A stretch of DNA of 64,000 bases from positions 1,736,001-1,800,000 of the forward strand of contig OZ253486.1 of NCBI GenBank assembly GCA_965261925.1, in the 5' to 3' direction. The notes under the pieces were generated by a model, which saw only the letters and a list, made by a program, of their open reading frames with translations, was not told the origin of the DNA and ran no database searches. Origin of the DNA: Bin87 sp965261925 (lineage in GTDB: Bacteria > Chloroflexota > Dehalococcoidia > Lucifugimonadales > UBA3495). The position numbers were made by a program, and so were the translations under genes. Shown here piece by piece: positions 52,409-61,267 of this stretch (the stretch's first letter is position 1; the number at the start of each line of letters is the position of its first letter).

Positions 52409-52806
52409 GATGGCACCAGTCTGGAGAGTCTGTAGAAAACAGAAAGGCCGATTAGAAAGGAGACAGAACTTAGAACCCAGGCCACATTCAGGATCGCGGA
52501 ATCATTGAACAGCCCAGGATGAGTTTTGCCGACGATTTGGCAGGCGAACAGAACCGCGTACATCACGATAAACCAAACCGAAGAACCGTTGTGGATCGTT
52601 TTCCAAGATTCGTGACCCCGGTTGAAATGCTCTATTGCGTTAATTATTGAAATGTGCACAATCAACCCGAAGATGATGAAATCTGTCGCATCAAACTTCG
52701 GTACATCTTGATTCTGGTCAACGGTCCAAACCAATAACCTGGCGAAAACTGGTATCAAACCGACAACCACCGTGTAAAAAATCCATTTGACGTTCCGATT
52801 CGCCAT
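52396..52806 (-). CDS. Four-helix membrane protein, first gene of the DUF6414-like cassette
   Basis: 136 residues with four predicted membrane helices: WIFYTVVVGLIPVFARLLVW, FIIFGLIVHISIINAIEHF, SVWFIVMYAVLFACQIV and ILNVAWVLSSVSFLIGLSVF. No family recognised. It starts at ATG 52806. Its 3' end overlaps the 46-residue peptide gene. The cassette of three lies between a dead recombinase and an intergenic gap, which is typical of an exchangeable island module. Confidence 0.7.
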   Translation of the reverse strand: MANRNVKWIFYTVVVGLIPVFARLLVWTVDQNQDVPKFDATDFIIFGLIVHISIINAIEHFNRGHESWKTIHNGSSVWFIVMYAVLFACQIVGKTHPGLFNDSAILNVAWVLSSVSFLIGLSVFYRLSRLVPSCGR

Positions 52807-52823
52807 GGTAACGATATCCTACA

Positions 52824-53400
52824 CTACGGTATTCCGAGCATCCGCCCGCTGGAATCAGGGGCCAGATGCAGGGAGATCTCGGTAGTTGACAACGATTCAT
52901 GTCCCAGCCGCTCCCGCAGTTGGTCAAGGGTCACACCGTTGGCCGACACATGGCGAACGAAACTGTGGCGGAGGGTGTGGGCCCCGACCCGTTTGCCACG
53001 GGCGATTGCGCCGGCTTTCTCCACTGCGGTCAAGGCCTGCTGCGTCCACTGGCACGCCGCCTGTCGCGAGACGTCGATAATAGGGCCGTCATACGCTCCG
53101 TAATATAGCACGCTGCAGAGCACTTCCGGCAGTTCCGGATGGACCGGAACGACGCGGTCCTTCGCTCCCTTTCCTAGTCGGACGCGCATGGTGGATTGGT
53201 CAGTTTCCAACGCAAGGTCCGCGGGAGTGATAGCGATGGTTTCGGAGACTCCGAGGCCAGCCCCCCACTGCAAGAGCATCAGCAATCAGCCCTGCGGATG
53301 AGGCGCGTGGCGGAGAAGAGCCCCCACTTCGGCCTGCTCCAAGAACTCCGGCAGAGCTTTACCTTTCCCCGGGCATTTTGTAAAGCAACCTCCGACGGAG
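52824..53400 (-). pseudogene. Tyrosine recombinase (XerC/D-like), inactivated
   Basis: The C-terminal catalytic domain of a phage-type integrase. The upstream part, LPEFLEQAEVGALLRHAPHP, is separated from LLMLLQWGAGLGVSE by an in-frame TGA near 53288, probably from CGA. In addition the first catalytic arginine (GLRVSE in the family) is Gly here, and the nucleophile tyrosine (TTEIYLH in relatives) is Ser in STTEISLHLAP. HTLRHSFVRH with its His and Arg is kept. Three independent hits on essential positions mean it is dead and has been so for some time. Confidence 0.8.
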
Positions 53401-53421
53401 ATCAACCGGATTAGATGAGGG

Positions 53422-53793
53422 CTACCTGAATAGCGGAATGCCGTTAATGCTGACGACGGTGAGGCTCGTCAGCGCTAAGGGCTGCCAGATATTTGCATGG
53501 GCGGCCAATTTGTGCTGCTGACCACCTGCTCGCAGAACCGGGCGTTGACCACACAGCCAGTGGCGTCGTCCACCGCCAGCAAAAAACGCGAAAGGCGGTC
53601 GCTCATCTCCCAGCCACCGGTGACGACTGCCGTTTAGTTGGATCAGCATGTCGTCCCGGGGCATTCGCTGACGGCGGACCCGGTGCTTGGGTGGGTGTCT
53701 GCGTCGCGGACTCCTCAGTCCGGCGATGACCAGGATGCGCCTCAGCGTGGTCCGGTTGGCGCCAACATACCGGGTGCGGGCCAAGTGCACCAC
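53422..53793 (-). pseudogene. ISNCY-type transposase relic
   Basis: The minus-strand frame reads ARTRYVGANRTTLRRILVIA, GLRSPRRRHPPKHRVRRQRM and MLIQLNGSRHRWLGDERPPF. This lines up with residues about 75-165 of the ISNCY transposases, but the first catalytic Asp is Asn (QLDGS to QLNGS), about 15 residues are missing before TTLRRIL, and the frame then shifts. No ends of the element were identified. Confidence 0.75.
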
Positions 53794-53879
53794 GATTAGT
53801 GCCCGTGTATTGTGGTCATTGTTGATAGCAAGACACTACAATGGAAACCGATGCTCGTACGTTGTTGACGAAGGACACC

Positions 53880-56429
53880 ATGGAAGCATTCCTCAGCCAT
53901 TCCTCGGAGGACAAAAAATTCGTCCTCCAAGTTTACGATGCGTTCGGGCCCGATCGTCTTTGGCTGGACCGGGCCGAAATTGAATGGGGAGAGCAATTCC
54001 TCGACAAGATCGAAGAAGGTATTGAACGGGCGACTGATTTCGTCCTGTTTTGGAGCGCGCATTCGGCTGATTCTGAATGGGTTAAATTAGAGGTCAGCAT
54101 GGCCTTCATGCAAATGCTGAAGCGGCGCGCCGTTCGTTTTAGGATAATCCGATTAGACCAAACGGCCTTACCACTCCGTTTGGAGCCGTTTCATTATCTG
54201 TCTGTCGCCGAGTCCGATGATCCTGTCGGGGAAGTCGCTTCTGCGTTGCGGGCCGCACTCCGTCAACCTCGGCAAGGGGTTCGCCACCGCTTTCTAAACA
54301 GGAATTTGGAGCTAGGCAGAATCGAGGACATGGTGAACGATGGCGAGACCAAGGTTATCGCACTGAACGGTTTTCAAGGCATCGGCAAAGTATCTCTCGC
54401 GCGGGAAGCGCTACGTAGGTTCTTTGAAGGGGCTTCTATCGTCGAAGTGGCTGTTCGACCGGGCGTTGGACCGGTTGAAGTAGCTCTTTCCCTGCACCAT
54501 AAAGCGTACGGGACCATCCTCCCCGAAGTTTCGGGGTTGGAAGCTCTGGCCGCATTAGAAATAGCCTTGAAGGCAATCGCTGAGAACGGCCAATTCATTG
54601 TCTTCCGAGACTGCCATCATTGGCTCGATGGAGACCGCAATTTGGAGGAACCGCTGCCCACTATAATTCGTCAAGCGGCGGCCCTTACTGCAACTGTCCG
54701 TAACCCGATCTTTCTCACGTCCACTAGATCACCAAGAATTCCGCCCGATCTGGTGCAGTACGTGTCCAATGTAAGAGTGGACGGATTAGCCGACGACCAT
54801 ATGGCATCGTTGATCGGCCTCTGGTTTGAGTTGAACAAAGGCGATAAGTTGGACAATACCGAAGCGCTAAAACTCGCTGCTCACCTCCACGGCCATCCGG
54901 TTGCAGCCAAACTCGCTGCCAACCTCGTCGCTCAATCTGGCGTAGATCATCTCCTGACGTACCCGAACGAATTGTTGGGCCTCCGACGTGATTTGGCGAA
55001 GAAGCTCATTATCGACCTGAACCTTTCAGAAAATACGTACGACCTGATGGAAGTGCTATCGGTCATCAGTGTACCCGTACCGTCAAAGGTCCTTGTAGGC
55101 GCCTTGGCTACGGACGACGAAAGTTTCCAAAGTGCGGTCGCGGATGCTACAGGAGCTGGAATCGCCGAAACGACCGATTCGGGATGGTTGACCGTTCATC
55201 CGTTGGTTTCGGACTACTTTTGGCGGAGCCATCTTGACCACGCGGATTATAAACAAAGGGCAGGAACTGCAGCCGTCGCCGTCCAAGAGTATTTCGATCA
55301 ATTGCATTCAGAGTCCCCCGAATATGTTTCCTTGGTCCCGACGGTGTTTCGACTATACGTCCTGTCCGACAATCTAGAACAAGCCCACCAGATCAGGCGG
55401 GACCTGACCGGCGAATTGTCTCACGCGGCCATCACACACTATAACCGACGACAATACCAATTGGCCGAGTCTTGCATCCAGTTGGTTCTGGATTCAGAAC
55501 CGCAGAATTGGAGAATGCGACAATACCTGGCGCGAATCCGCATCCGTCAACGCCGGTGGGACGAAGCTGATGACTTACTCCAAACACTCTCAGTCGAGCG
55601 TCCCAGAGACTTGGGCATTGAGCACACCCGGGGGTGGAGATTCCTTCGCGAAGAACGCTACGAAGACGCTATGATAATTTTCCAACGTGTGCTAGCCGAA
55701 AGGGAACATCCTGCGTCTCTCAGGGATACGGCTGACTGTCTATACAATCTTGGTCGCACACCGGAAGCTCTAGAATTTCTGGGTCGTGCAAAGCAACTTG
55801 AATCGGACAACCCGTACGTTCTTGACCTTGAATCCAGAATTTACGAGGAAGCGAGAGAATACGAACGGGCTCTATCCTCGGTCAACTTGGCTATTATCCG
55901 AAATCCGGAATCGTCGAACCTCCATCACAGGCGGGCTAGGATTTTGAGTGCTCTAGGCCGCAACCCTGAGGCTATTTGGGATGCTGGTGAAGCGGTACGG
56001 TTGGATCCGCAGCATTTCCCAGCTCGTGGTCATTTTGTTTCGTTACTGCTCGATATCGGGCAGCATGAGGATGCGTCGCCACACATTGCAGCACTGCAAG
56101 AATTAGCCATAAATGAGTCTCAGCGTCAAATCGCTACACACCTGTTAGCTCGTTCCCTTTACTTGGCAGGCCAATTGGACAAAGCTTTGGCTCAAGTTGA
56201 TAGGCAGATCTGGCGCCAGGTCAATCTAGCCCCCAGCTACGGGTTGTTGGCTCAGATAAAGTTGACCCAATATGCACTCATACAGGACCATTCGTTGGCC
56301 TCTGCTCAGATCGTTTTAATGCAAGCGAAAACCGCTGTTGCAAACTGCGAAGCACAAAACGATCATGATCTCGGTATTGTCGGTGAGCTCAAGAATAGGA
56401 TCGCTAGCTTGGAAGCACCGGCAACTTGA
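53880..56429 (+). CDS. TIR-STAND-TPR immune-type protein
   Basis: 849 residues from the ATG at 53880, chosen over 53841 because GAAGGA lies four bases upstream. The N-terminal TIR domain (MEAFLSHSSEDKKFVLQVYD, then the Glu in SEWVKLEVSMAFM that corresponds to the NADase glutamate) is followed by an NB-ARC-like ATPase (VIALNGFQGIGKVSLAREAL). The C-terminal half has TPR-type repeats (RRWDEADDLLQTLSVERPRD; EEAREYERALSSVNLAIIRN; LGRNPEAIWDAGEAVRLDPQ). This layout is that of bacterial NLR-like defence proteins, in which target sensing by the repeats triggers NAD+ degradation by TIR. The P-loop is unusual: GIGKV replaces GIGK[TS], with Ser one place later. GC content is visibly lower than in the flanking helicase genes. 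Confidence 0.85.
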   Translation: MEAFLSHSSEDKKFVLQVYDAFGPDRLWLDRAEIEWGEQFLDKIEEGIERATDFVLFWSAHSADSEWVKLEVSMAFMQMLKRRAVRFRIIRLDQTALPLRLEPFHYLSVAESDDPVGEVASALRAALRQPRQGVRHRFLNRNLELGRIEDMVNDGETKVIALNGFQGIGKVSLAREALRRFFEGASIVEVAVRPGVGPVEVALSLHHKAYGTILPEVSGLEALAALEIALKAIAENGQFIVFRDCHHWLDGDRNLEEPLPTIIRQAAALTATVRNPIFLTSTRSPRIPPDLVQYVSNVRVDGLADDHMASLIGLWFELNKGDKLDNTEALKLAAHLHGHPVAAKLAANLVAQSGVDHLLTYPNELLGLRRDLAKKLIIDLNLSENTYDLMEVLSVISVPVPSKVLVGALATDDESFQSAVADATGAGIAETTDSGWLTVHPLVSDYFWRSHLDHADYKQRAGTAAVAVQEYFDQLHSESPEYVSLVPTVFRLYVLSDNLEQAHQIRRDLTGELSHAAITHYNRRQYQLAESCIQLVLDSEPQNWRMRQYLARIRIRQRRWDEADDLLQTLSVERPRDLGIEHTRGWRFLREERYEDAMIIFQRVLAEREHPASLRDTADCLYNLGRTPEALEFLGRAKQLESDNPYVLDLESRIYEEAREYERALSSVNLAIIRNPESSNLHHRRARILSALGRNPEAIWDAGEAVRLDPQHFPARGHFVSLLLDIGQHEDASPHIAALQELAINESQRQIATHLLARSLYLAGQLDKALAQVDRQIWRQVNLAPSYGLLAQIKLTQYALIQDHSLASAQIVLMQAKTAVANCEAQNDHDLGIVGELKNRIASLEAPAT

Positions 56430-56608
56430 TTCCTGATTGTTGTTTCTTTTCGATACCCGCTGTGGTTCGCATAAGGTTCATTACGTCGAGTCAGCTGCCG
56501 GGGCACTCAGAATGTCAGCCTCATGGTGGAGGAGTCCGGCCCAACGCTCTGCCCGGTGATTCCGAACGCCGGCCGTTAGGCGACAACAAGGAAGGCCGGT
56601 GCTAAAGA

Positions 56609-57514
56609 CTATTTCCCCGGTCGAGATGGGTAATTATCCAGACCTTCGACGGACAATTGTGCGGGTGATTCCGCATCGAGGTACAGGTCCAACCCAATCT
56701 GCGACGCCCGGCCGTAGATGGCTTCCAGCGCCGGCAGGAACTCTTCACCACCCTGCCAGAAGGGGAACCGTCCCAACTGCTTGGGCAGCGCGGCCGGCTC
56801 ATCGGGCACGCGGGCCGGCCCGATGATGTCGTCGTCATCGTCCCATTTGAGTTGCCCCCAGAATGCGTCGGGGTCCGCGGGCAGCGGTTCCGGCGGCAGC
56901 GTCGGGAACATCCAGGCGCTGGCCTCGGCGGATTTCCGCAGGTCAGGTCCCAACAGCTCATCCCGGTCGATGCCCCGCATTCTGAAGATGAGGAACGGAT
57001 CGCGGTCGAACTCCTCCCCCAGCAGCAGGTACACCGCCGCGATGTGCTTGCACGGGTTGGCGTAGTCAGGGCACGAGCAATCGGTCTCCAGGTCGCTTTT
57101 CCGCGCCGGAAACAGGGACAGGCCGACGTCGGCGAACGCATCCTCGATGTTCTCCGGCATCCGACCCGCCAACAGGCTGGCAGCGAATACCGGCCGCTCA
57201 ACCAAGGCAGCCTGGAGCCTATGCAAATCGGGGCCCCCCAGCGTTGCGACTGCAATGCTGACCCGGTAGGGCCGCTTTCGGGAACCCTGGACGCTGGCGG
57301 CTACCTCGCCCGGCCGCACGTCGATGGACACCACCTGCCCACGACGGGCGTAGGACCGGCCCCGGGCGAGTCTGGACCCCAGGCTGAAGTTCTCCAACGC
57401 CTGCACCCAACGCCGGGCCCACCAGCTGGCGCCGAAGTCGCCCCGCTTTGATTGCGCCCGGATCCCGCCCTTGGCTTCCCGGGGGCGGGTGTACTCAAAA
57501 TCGTAATAGACCAT
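56609..57514 (-). CDS. SWIM zinc-finger protein, helicase partner, copy 2
   Basis: 301 residues. The SWIM motif is CSCPDYANPCKHIAAVYLLL (about 146-165), and the N-terminus YYDFEYTRPREAKGGIRAQS is nearly that of copy 1 (14.7 kb). The first 270 residues are strongly similar between the copies. The last 25 (ESPAQLSVEGLDNYPSRPGK) are found only here. It follows the second helicase on the minus strand after 49 bases. No homologue of the 492-residue CxCxxC gene follows. Instead the convergent TIR-STAND gene lies 180 bases away. Confidence 0.85.
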   Translation of the reverse strand: MVYYDFEYTRPREAKGGIRAQSKRGDFGASWWARRWVQALENFSLGSRLARGRSYARRGQVVSIDVRPGEVAASVQGSRKRPYRVSIAVATLGGPDLHRLQAALVERPVFAASLLAGRMPENIEDAFADVGLSLFPARKSDLETDCSCPDYANPCKHIAAVYLLLGEEFDRDPFLIFRMRGIDRDELLGPDLRKSAEASAWMFPTLPPEPLPADPDAFWGQLKWDDDDDIIGPARVPDEPAALPKQLGRFPFWQGGEEFLPALEAIYGRASQIGLDLYLDAESPAQLSVEGLDNYPSRPGK

Positions 57515-57563
57515 GGCGTCCAGTCCTGTAATGCGCGGGCTACGGTGTTTATTCTGATCGGTC

Positions 57564-60500
57564 TCACGCGACGGCCGCTTCCGAGCTAAGGCTCAGGACA
57601 TCGCGCAGTTCGTCGTTGGACAATTCGGTCAGCCAGCCTTCACCGGTCCCAACCACGCGCTCGGCGGTGGCCTGCTTGGCCTCAATCATCATATCGATCC
57701 GCTCCTCCAGGGTGCCGGCGCACATGAACTTGTGCACCTGCACGTTGCTGGTCTGGCCGATGCGGAAGGCGCGGTCCGTGGCCTGGTTCTCCACGGCGGG
57801 GTTCCACCAACGGTCGTAGTGAAAGACGTGGTTGGCCGCCGTCAGGTTCAGCCCGGTCCCGCCGGCGCGCAGCGACAGGATGAACACCGGGGGCCCATTC
57901 TTGTCGTCCTGGAACCGCTCCACCATCCGGTCCCGCTGGCGCCGGGAGACCCCGCCGTGCAGGAACAGGGCCTCCTTGCCGAAGGTGTCCTGGATGTGCC
58001 GCTGCAGGATGCCGCCCATCTCGGCGAACTGGCTGAACACCAGGGCGCGGTCGCCCACCGCGATGATTTCCTCCAGCATATCCTGCAGGCGCGCCAGTTT
58101 GCCCGACCGGCCGGCGATGGCGGAATTGTCCCCCAGCAGCTGACGGGGGTGGTTGCAAACCTGCTTCAACTTGGTCAGCGTGCCGAGTATCGCGCCCCTG
58201 CGCTCGATACCTTCGGCTGCTTCCAACGCCTGCTCGGCCTCCCGGAGCACGGCCTCGTACAGGGTGGCTTGTTCCCGGGTCAGCGGGCAGAACTCCTTGG
58301 TCTCCACTTTCTCCGGCAGGTCGGTGATGACGGCCCGGTCGGTTTTGAGCCTCCGTAGGATGAAGGGGCCGGTGGCCCGCTGCAGCCGCTGGGCCGCGCC
58401 CTCATCCCGTTCCGCCTGGATGGGTATGAAGTAGTTGCGCTTGAATTCGCTCTCCGTTCCCAGCAGGCCCGGGTTCAGGAACTGCATCACCGACCACAGG
58501 TCGCCCACGTGGTTCTCCACGGGGGTGCCAGTCAGCGCCACCCGGTACTCGGCGCCCAGCGACCGGGCGGCCCACGCCTGTCGGGTGGCCGGGTTCTTGA
58601 TGTTCTGCGCCTCGTCCAGCACGATGCCCCGCCATGGCACCTCGGCCATGAACCCGACGTCCCGCGCCAGCACCCCGTAGCTGGCCATGACGATGGCATG
58701 CTGACGGGCCGCCTCAACGAATTCGGCGTCCCGCTTGCGGCCCGGACCGTGATGCATCATCAGCGGCAGGTCGGGCGTGAACCGGGCGGACTCCTTGCGC
58801 CAGTTGTTCAGCACCGAGGTCGGACAGACCAACAGCACCGGTTCCTCCACGCCTTCCCTGCGGTCCTGCTGGATGGCGGCCAGGGTCTGGACCGTTTTGC
58901 CCAAGCCCATGTCGTCGGCCAGGCAGGCGCCCAGCCCCCAGCGCCGCAGAAATGCCAGCCAGGAATACCCCCGCTGCTGGTAGGGACGAAGCGTCCCGCA
59001 GAACCCTTCCGGAGCTTCCAGTTCCAGGAACTCGGACCGTCCGGTGAGCTGCCCCAGCAAGTCCTCCACCCACCCGCTGGCGGCCACGCCGTCCACGTCG
59101 AACCCGCCCGGCGTCTCCCCTGCCCCCACCGCCAGCCGGATGACGTCCTGAAGCGTGGTCTCGCCCTTCCGGTCCCAGAAGTCCAGCGCCGCCCGGATCT
59201 CGCTGGCGTTCAGCTCCACCCACTGGCCGCGCAATCTCACCAGCGGCGTTTTCAGCTGGGCCAGCGCCTCCAGCTCCCGGGCGGTCATCACCTGGCCCCC
59301 CAACGCCACCTCAAGGTTCAGCTCCAGGGTGGTGGACAATGACACGCCGCCCCCACCCTGCATCTGCGGGGTCTTCACGTTTGCCCTGACGGTGGGTTTG
59401 GTCTTGGTTCCCCGGCGGGTCCACCATGCCGGCAGGATGATGCCGTAGCCGGCCTCCTCCAGTGCGATGGATTCCCTGGTCAGGAACTGGTACGCCGTGG
59501 CGGCGTCCAGCTTGCGGCCCGCCGGCCTCTTCCGCTGCAGGCTGGCGGCCACGCCGGCGCAGACCCCACTGGCCTGGCCCAGGGACGTCAACAGGAACTC
59601 CCGGGGATTGAAGCCGTCCCGTTCCAGCTTTCGCACCCGCTGGTTGCCGGTTTTCCATACTGCGCTGGCGGGCAGCAGCAAGCTGCGGTCTTCGTGGGAT
59701 TGCAGCAGATACCGCAGATACCAGTCGCCGTCAGATGATGACGCAACATCGCCCTCACCTTCGTCCGACTCCGGCGGTTCTTCGAGCCGGAAGCAGACTC
59801 GAAACGGCGCGCTGGCCATGACGGCAATGGGCCTCTGCCACCCCATTACCTGAGTCCGCAACTGCCCCAATTGCTCCGGAGTACCGTGAACTGCTCCGTC
59901 GGCCGACTTCAGGCCACTCAGCCAGGCGTCGTGTACGCTGTCGAAAGCTGACTTTTTGGGACGGCCCTTGGGTGTAGTTACCTCCGATCCTACGGTGACT
60001 TTTCTGACCAAGTTGTCCGCGACCGCGGCGACGAAGGTCCTGAGGACAGTGGCCGCCGGCTGGTCGGGCGGTTGGCCGGCGTCGGGGTCCGACAGCGCCC
60101 GGGCCGACGCCGGCATACGCTGGCTCAGCCGAGCCAGCCGCTCGGCGTCGGCTCCTATGAACAGCGGCACCCAGGCAGCGCGAGCGCCATCTGCGTCGTG
60201 GATTGTCCCGGGCAGAAACTGCTGCCGCGCCACCAGCCCCGCGCCGAAGCGCACCGCCTGGCTCCAATAGGCCAGGTCCACGCCGATGCCGATACCGTTG
60301 GTCAACATCCCCTGCCCTTTGCAGGCCTGCAATATCGGGATGGCTTCCGCCGGCGACACTCGGTATGCCGGTATGGACCAGGGCATGAGCCTGGGCTTGG
60401 CCCTGAATCTGGGTGGGTCCGCCACCAGGGCGCTGGACGGAAGAGGGCTGCCGCCCCTGCTGGGCAGCCACGCGGTGGCGGAGACGGCTTCGCCCGAGTC

Positions 60501-60677
60501 TGCCCGAAACCCGGGCGCGGCACTGGTCAGAACATTGACCAATTCTTCGGGATCAGCGCAGTAGGGATGATCATTGCCTGCTGGATCATCGTTTCCCTTG
60601 GGGCGCAGTTCATCCGGCGACCGCTCCGCCCACAGCAACATCCACCCGTCTTGCCAACCCCCGTGCAGTATGATCAT
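57564..60677 (-). CDS. SNF2-family DEAD/DEAH helicase, copy 2
   Basis: 1,037 residues, the same length as copy 1, with about three quarters of residues identical by eye. Walker A DDMGLGKTVQTLAAIQ, motif II DEAQNIKNPATRQ, ALTGTPVENHVGD and DRAFRIGQTSNVQVHKFMC are all kept, so it should be an active translocase. Differences concentrate in the N-terminal SNF2-associated region, e.g. residues 220-320. The start MIILHGGWQDGWMLLWAERS matches copy 1 and confirms the start there. It lies downstream of a higA relic and an IS21 element in the direction of transcription. Confidence 0.9.
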   Translation of the reverse strand: MIILHGGWQDGWMLLWAERSPDELRPKGNDDPAGNDHPYCADPEELVNVLTSAAPGFRADSGEAVSATAWLPSRGGSPLPSSALVADPPRFRAKPRLMPWSIPAYRVSPAEAIPILQACKGQGMLTNGIGIGVDLAYWSQAVRFGAGLVARQQFLPGTIHDADGARAAWVPLFIGADAERLARLSQRMPASARALSDPDAGQPPDQPAATVLRTFVAAVADNLVRKVTVGSEVTTPKGRPKKSAFDSVHDAWLSGLKSADGAVHGTPEQLGQLRTQVMGWQRPIAVMASAPFRVCFRLEEPPESDEGEGDVASSSDGDWYLRYLLQSHEDRSLLLPASAVWKTGNQRVRKLERDGFNPREFLLTSLGQASGVCAGVAASLQRKRPAGRKLDAATAYQFLTRESIALEEAGYGIILPAWWTRRGTKTKPTVRANVKTPQMQGGGGVSLSTTLELNLEVALGGQVMTARELEALAQLKTPLVRLRGQWVELNASEIRAALDFWDRKGETTLQDVIRLAVGAGETPGGFDVDGVAASGWVEDLLGQLTGRSEFLELEAPEGFCGTLRPYQQRGYSWLAFLRRWGLGACLADDMGLGKTVQTLAAIQQDRREGVEEPVLLVCPTSVLNNWRKESARFTPDLPLMMHHGPGRKRDAEFVEAARQHAIVMASYGVLARDVGFMAEVPWRGIVLDEAQNIKNPATRQAWAARSLGAEYRVALTGTPVENHVGDLWSVMQFLNPGLLGTESEFKRNYFIPIQAERDEGAAQRLQRATGPFILRRLKTDRAVITDLPEKVETKEFCPLTREQATLYEAVLREAEQALEAAEGIERRGAILGTLTKLKQVCNHPRQLLGDNSAIAGRSGKLARLQDMLEEIIAVGDRALVFSQFAEMGGILQRHIQDTFGKEALFLHGGVSRRQRDRMVERFQDDKNGPPVFILSLRAGGTGLNLTAANHVFHYDRWWNPAVENQATDRAFRIGQTSNVQVHKFMCAGTLEERIDMMIEAKQATAERVVGTGEGWLTELSNDELRDVLSLSSEAAVA

Positions 60678-60838
60678 CGGTCAACTCCCCGATCCGGCCG
60701 GCGTTCCTGACACCGGCCCCATGATGATGACGGTCGCTATTCCGATTCCCATACAAGCTGCCCAGCGCGCCGTCGGAAATCCTGGTAGATCGAAGTCCTG
60801 GCACATAATTGACGCCGAAACGCGGCCTCTTCCGCACT

Positions 60839-61128
60839 CTACTCGCCGCCGGCCGCGGTGGGCAGGGCACGTATCCTTGCTCCCACCGACCGTTCCGCCA
60901 CCGCCAACTCGTACTGCGCTTGCAGGTTCAGCCAGAACTGGGGATCCATGCCAAACCAGTGGCCAAACCGAAGGGCACTGTCTCCAGTCACCGCACGCTT
61001 GCCGGCCAGAATCTGGCTGATGCGATTGGCTGGCACGTCAATCTGCCTGGCGAAACTCGCCGGCGATACCCCCTCTCCTCCAGTTCATCTCTCAAAACAT
61101 CCCCAGGATGTACGGCTCGTTGCAACAT
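60839..61128 (-). pseudogene. higA: HigA-type antitoxin, copy 3, frameshifted
   Basis: Starts MLQRAVHPGDVLRDELEERG at 61128 and, after the loss of one G in a G run near 61070, continues in another frame as PANRISQILAGKRAVTGDSA and FWLNLQAQYELAVAERS to the stop at 60839. The IS21 left end lies 20 bases upstream, exactly where higB would end, so the insertion removed or displaced the toxin gene. The shift in a homopolymer could also be a sequencing error. Confidence 0.8.
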
Positions 61129-61267
61129 TGTCGCCAGCACCCCCACTGTAAAGGACGGAGAGAAAATGTACCGCGTGGGCGGTCCGATCGCCGATTCGGG
61201 CGGTTGAAAACTGTACCGCCTGGTGTCTTCCATAAAGCTGAATATCAGCTGTTGGAAGGTGCGATGG

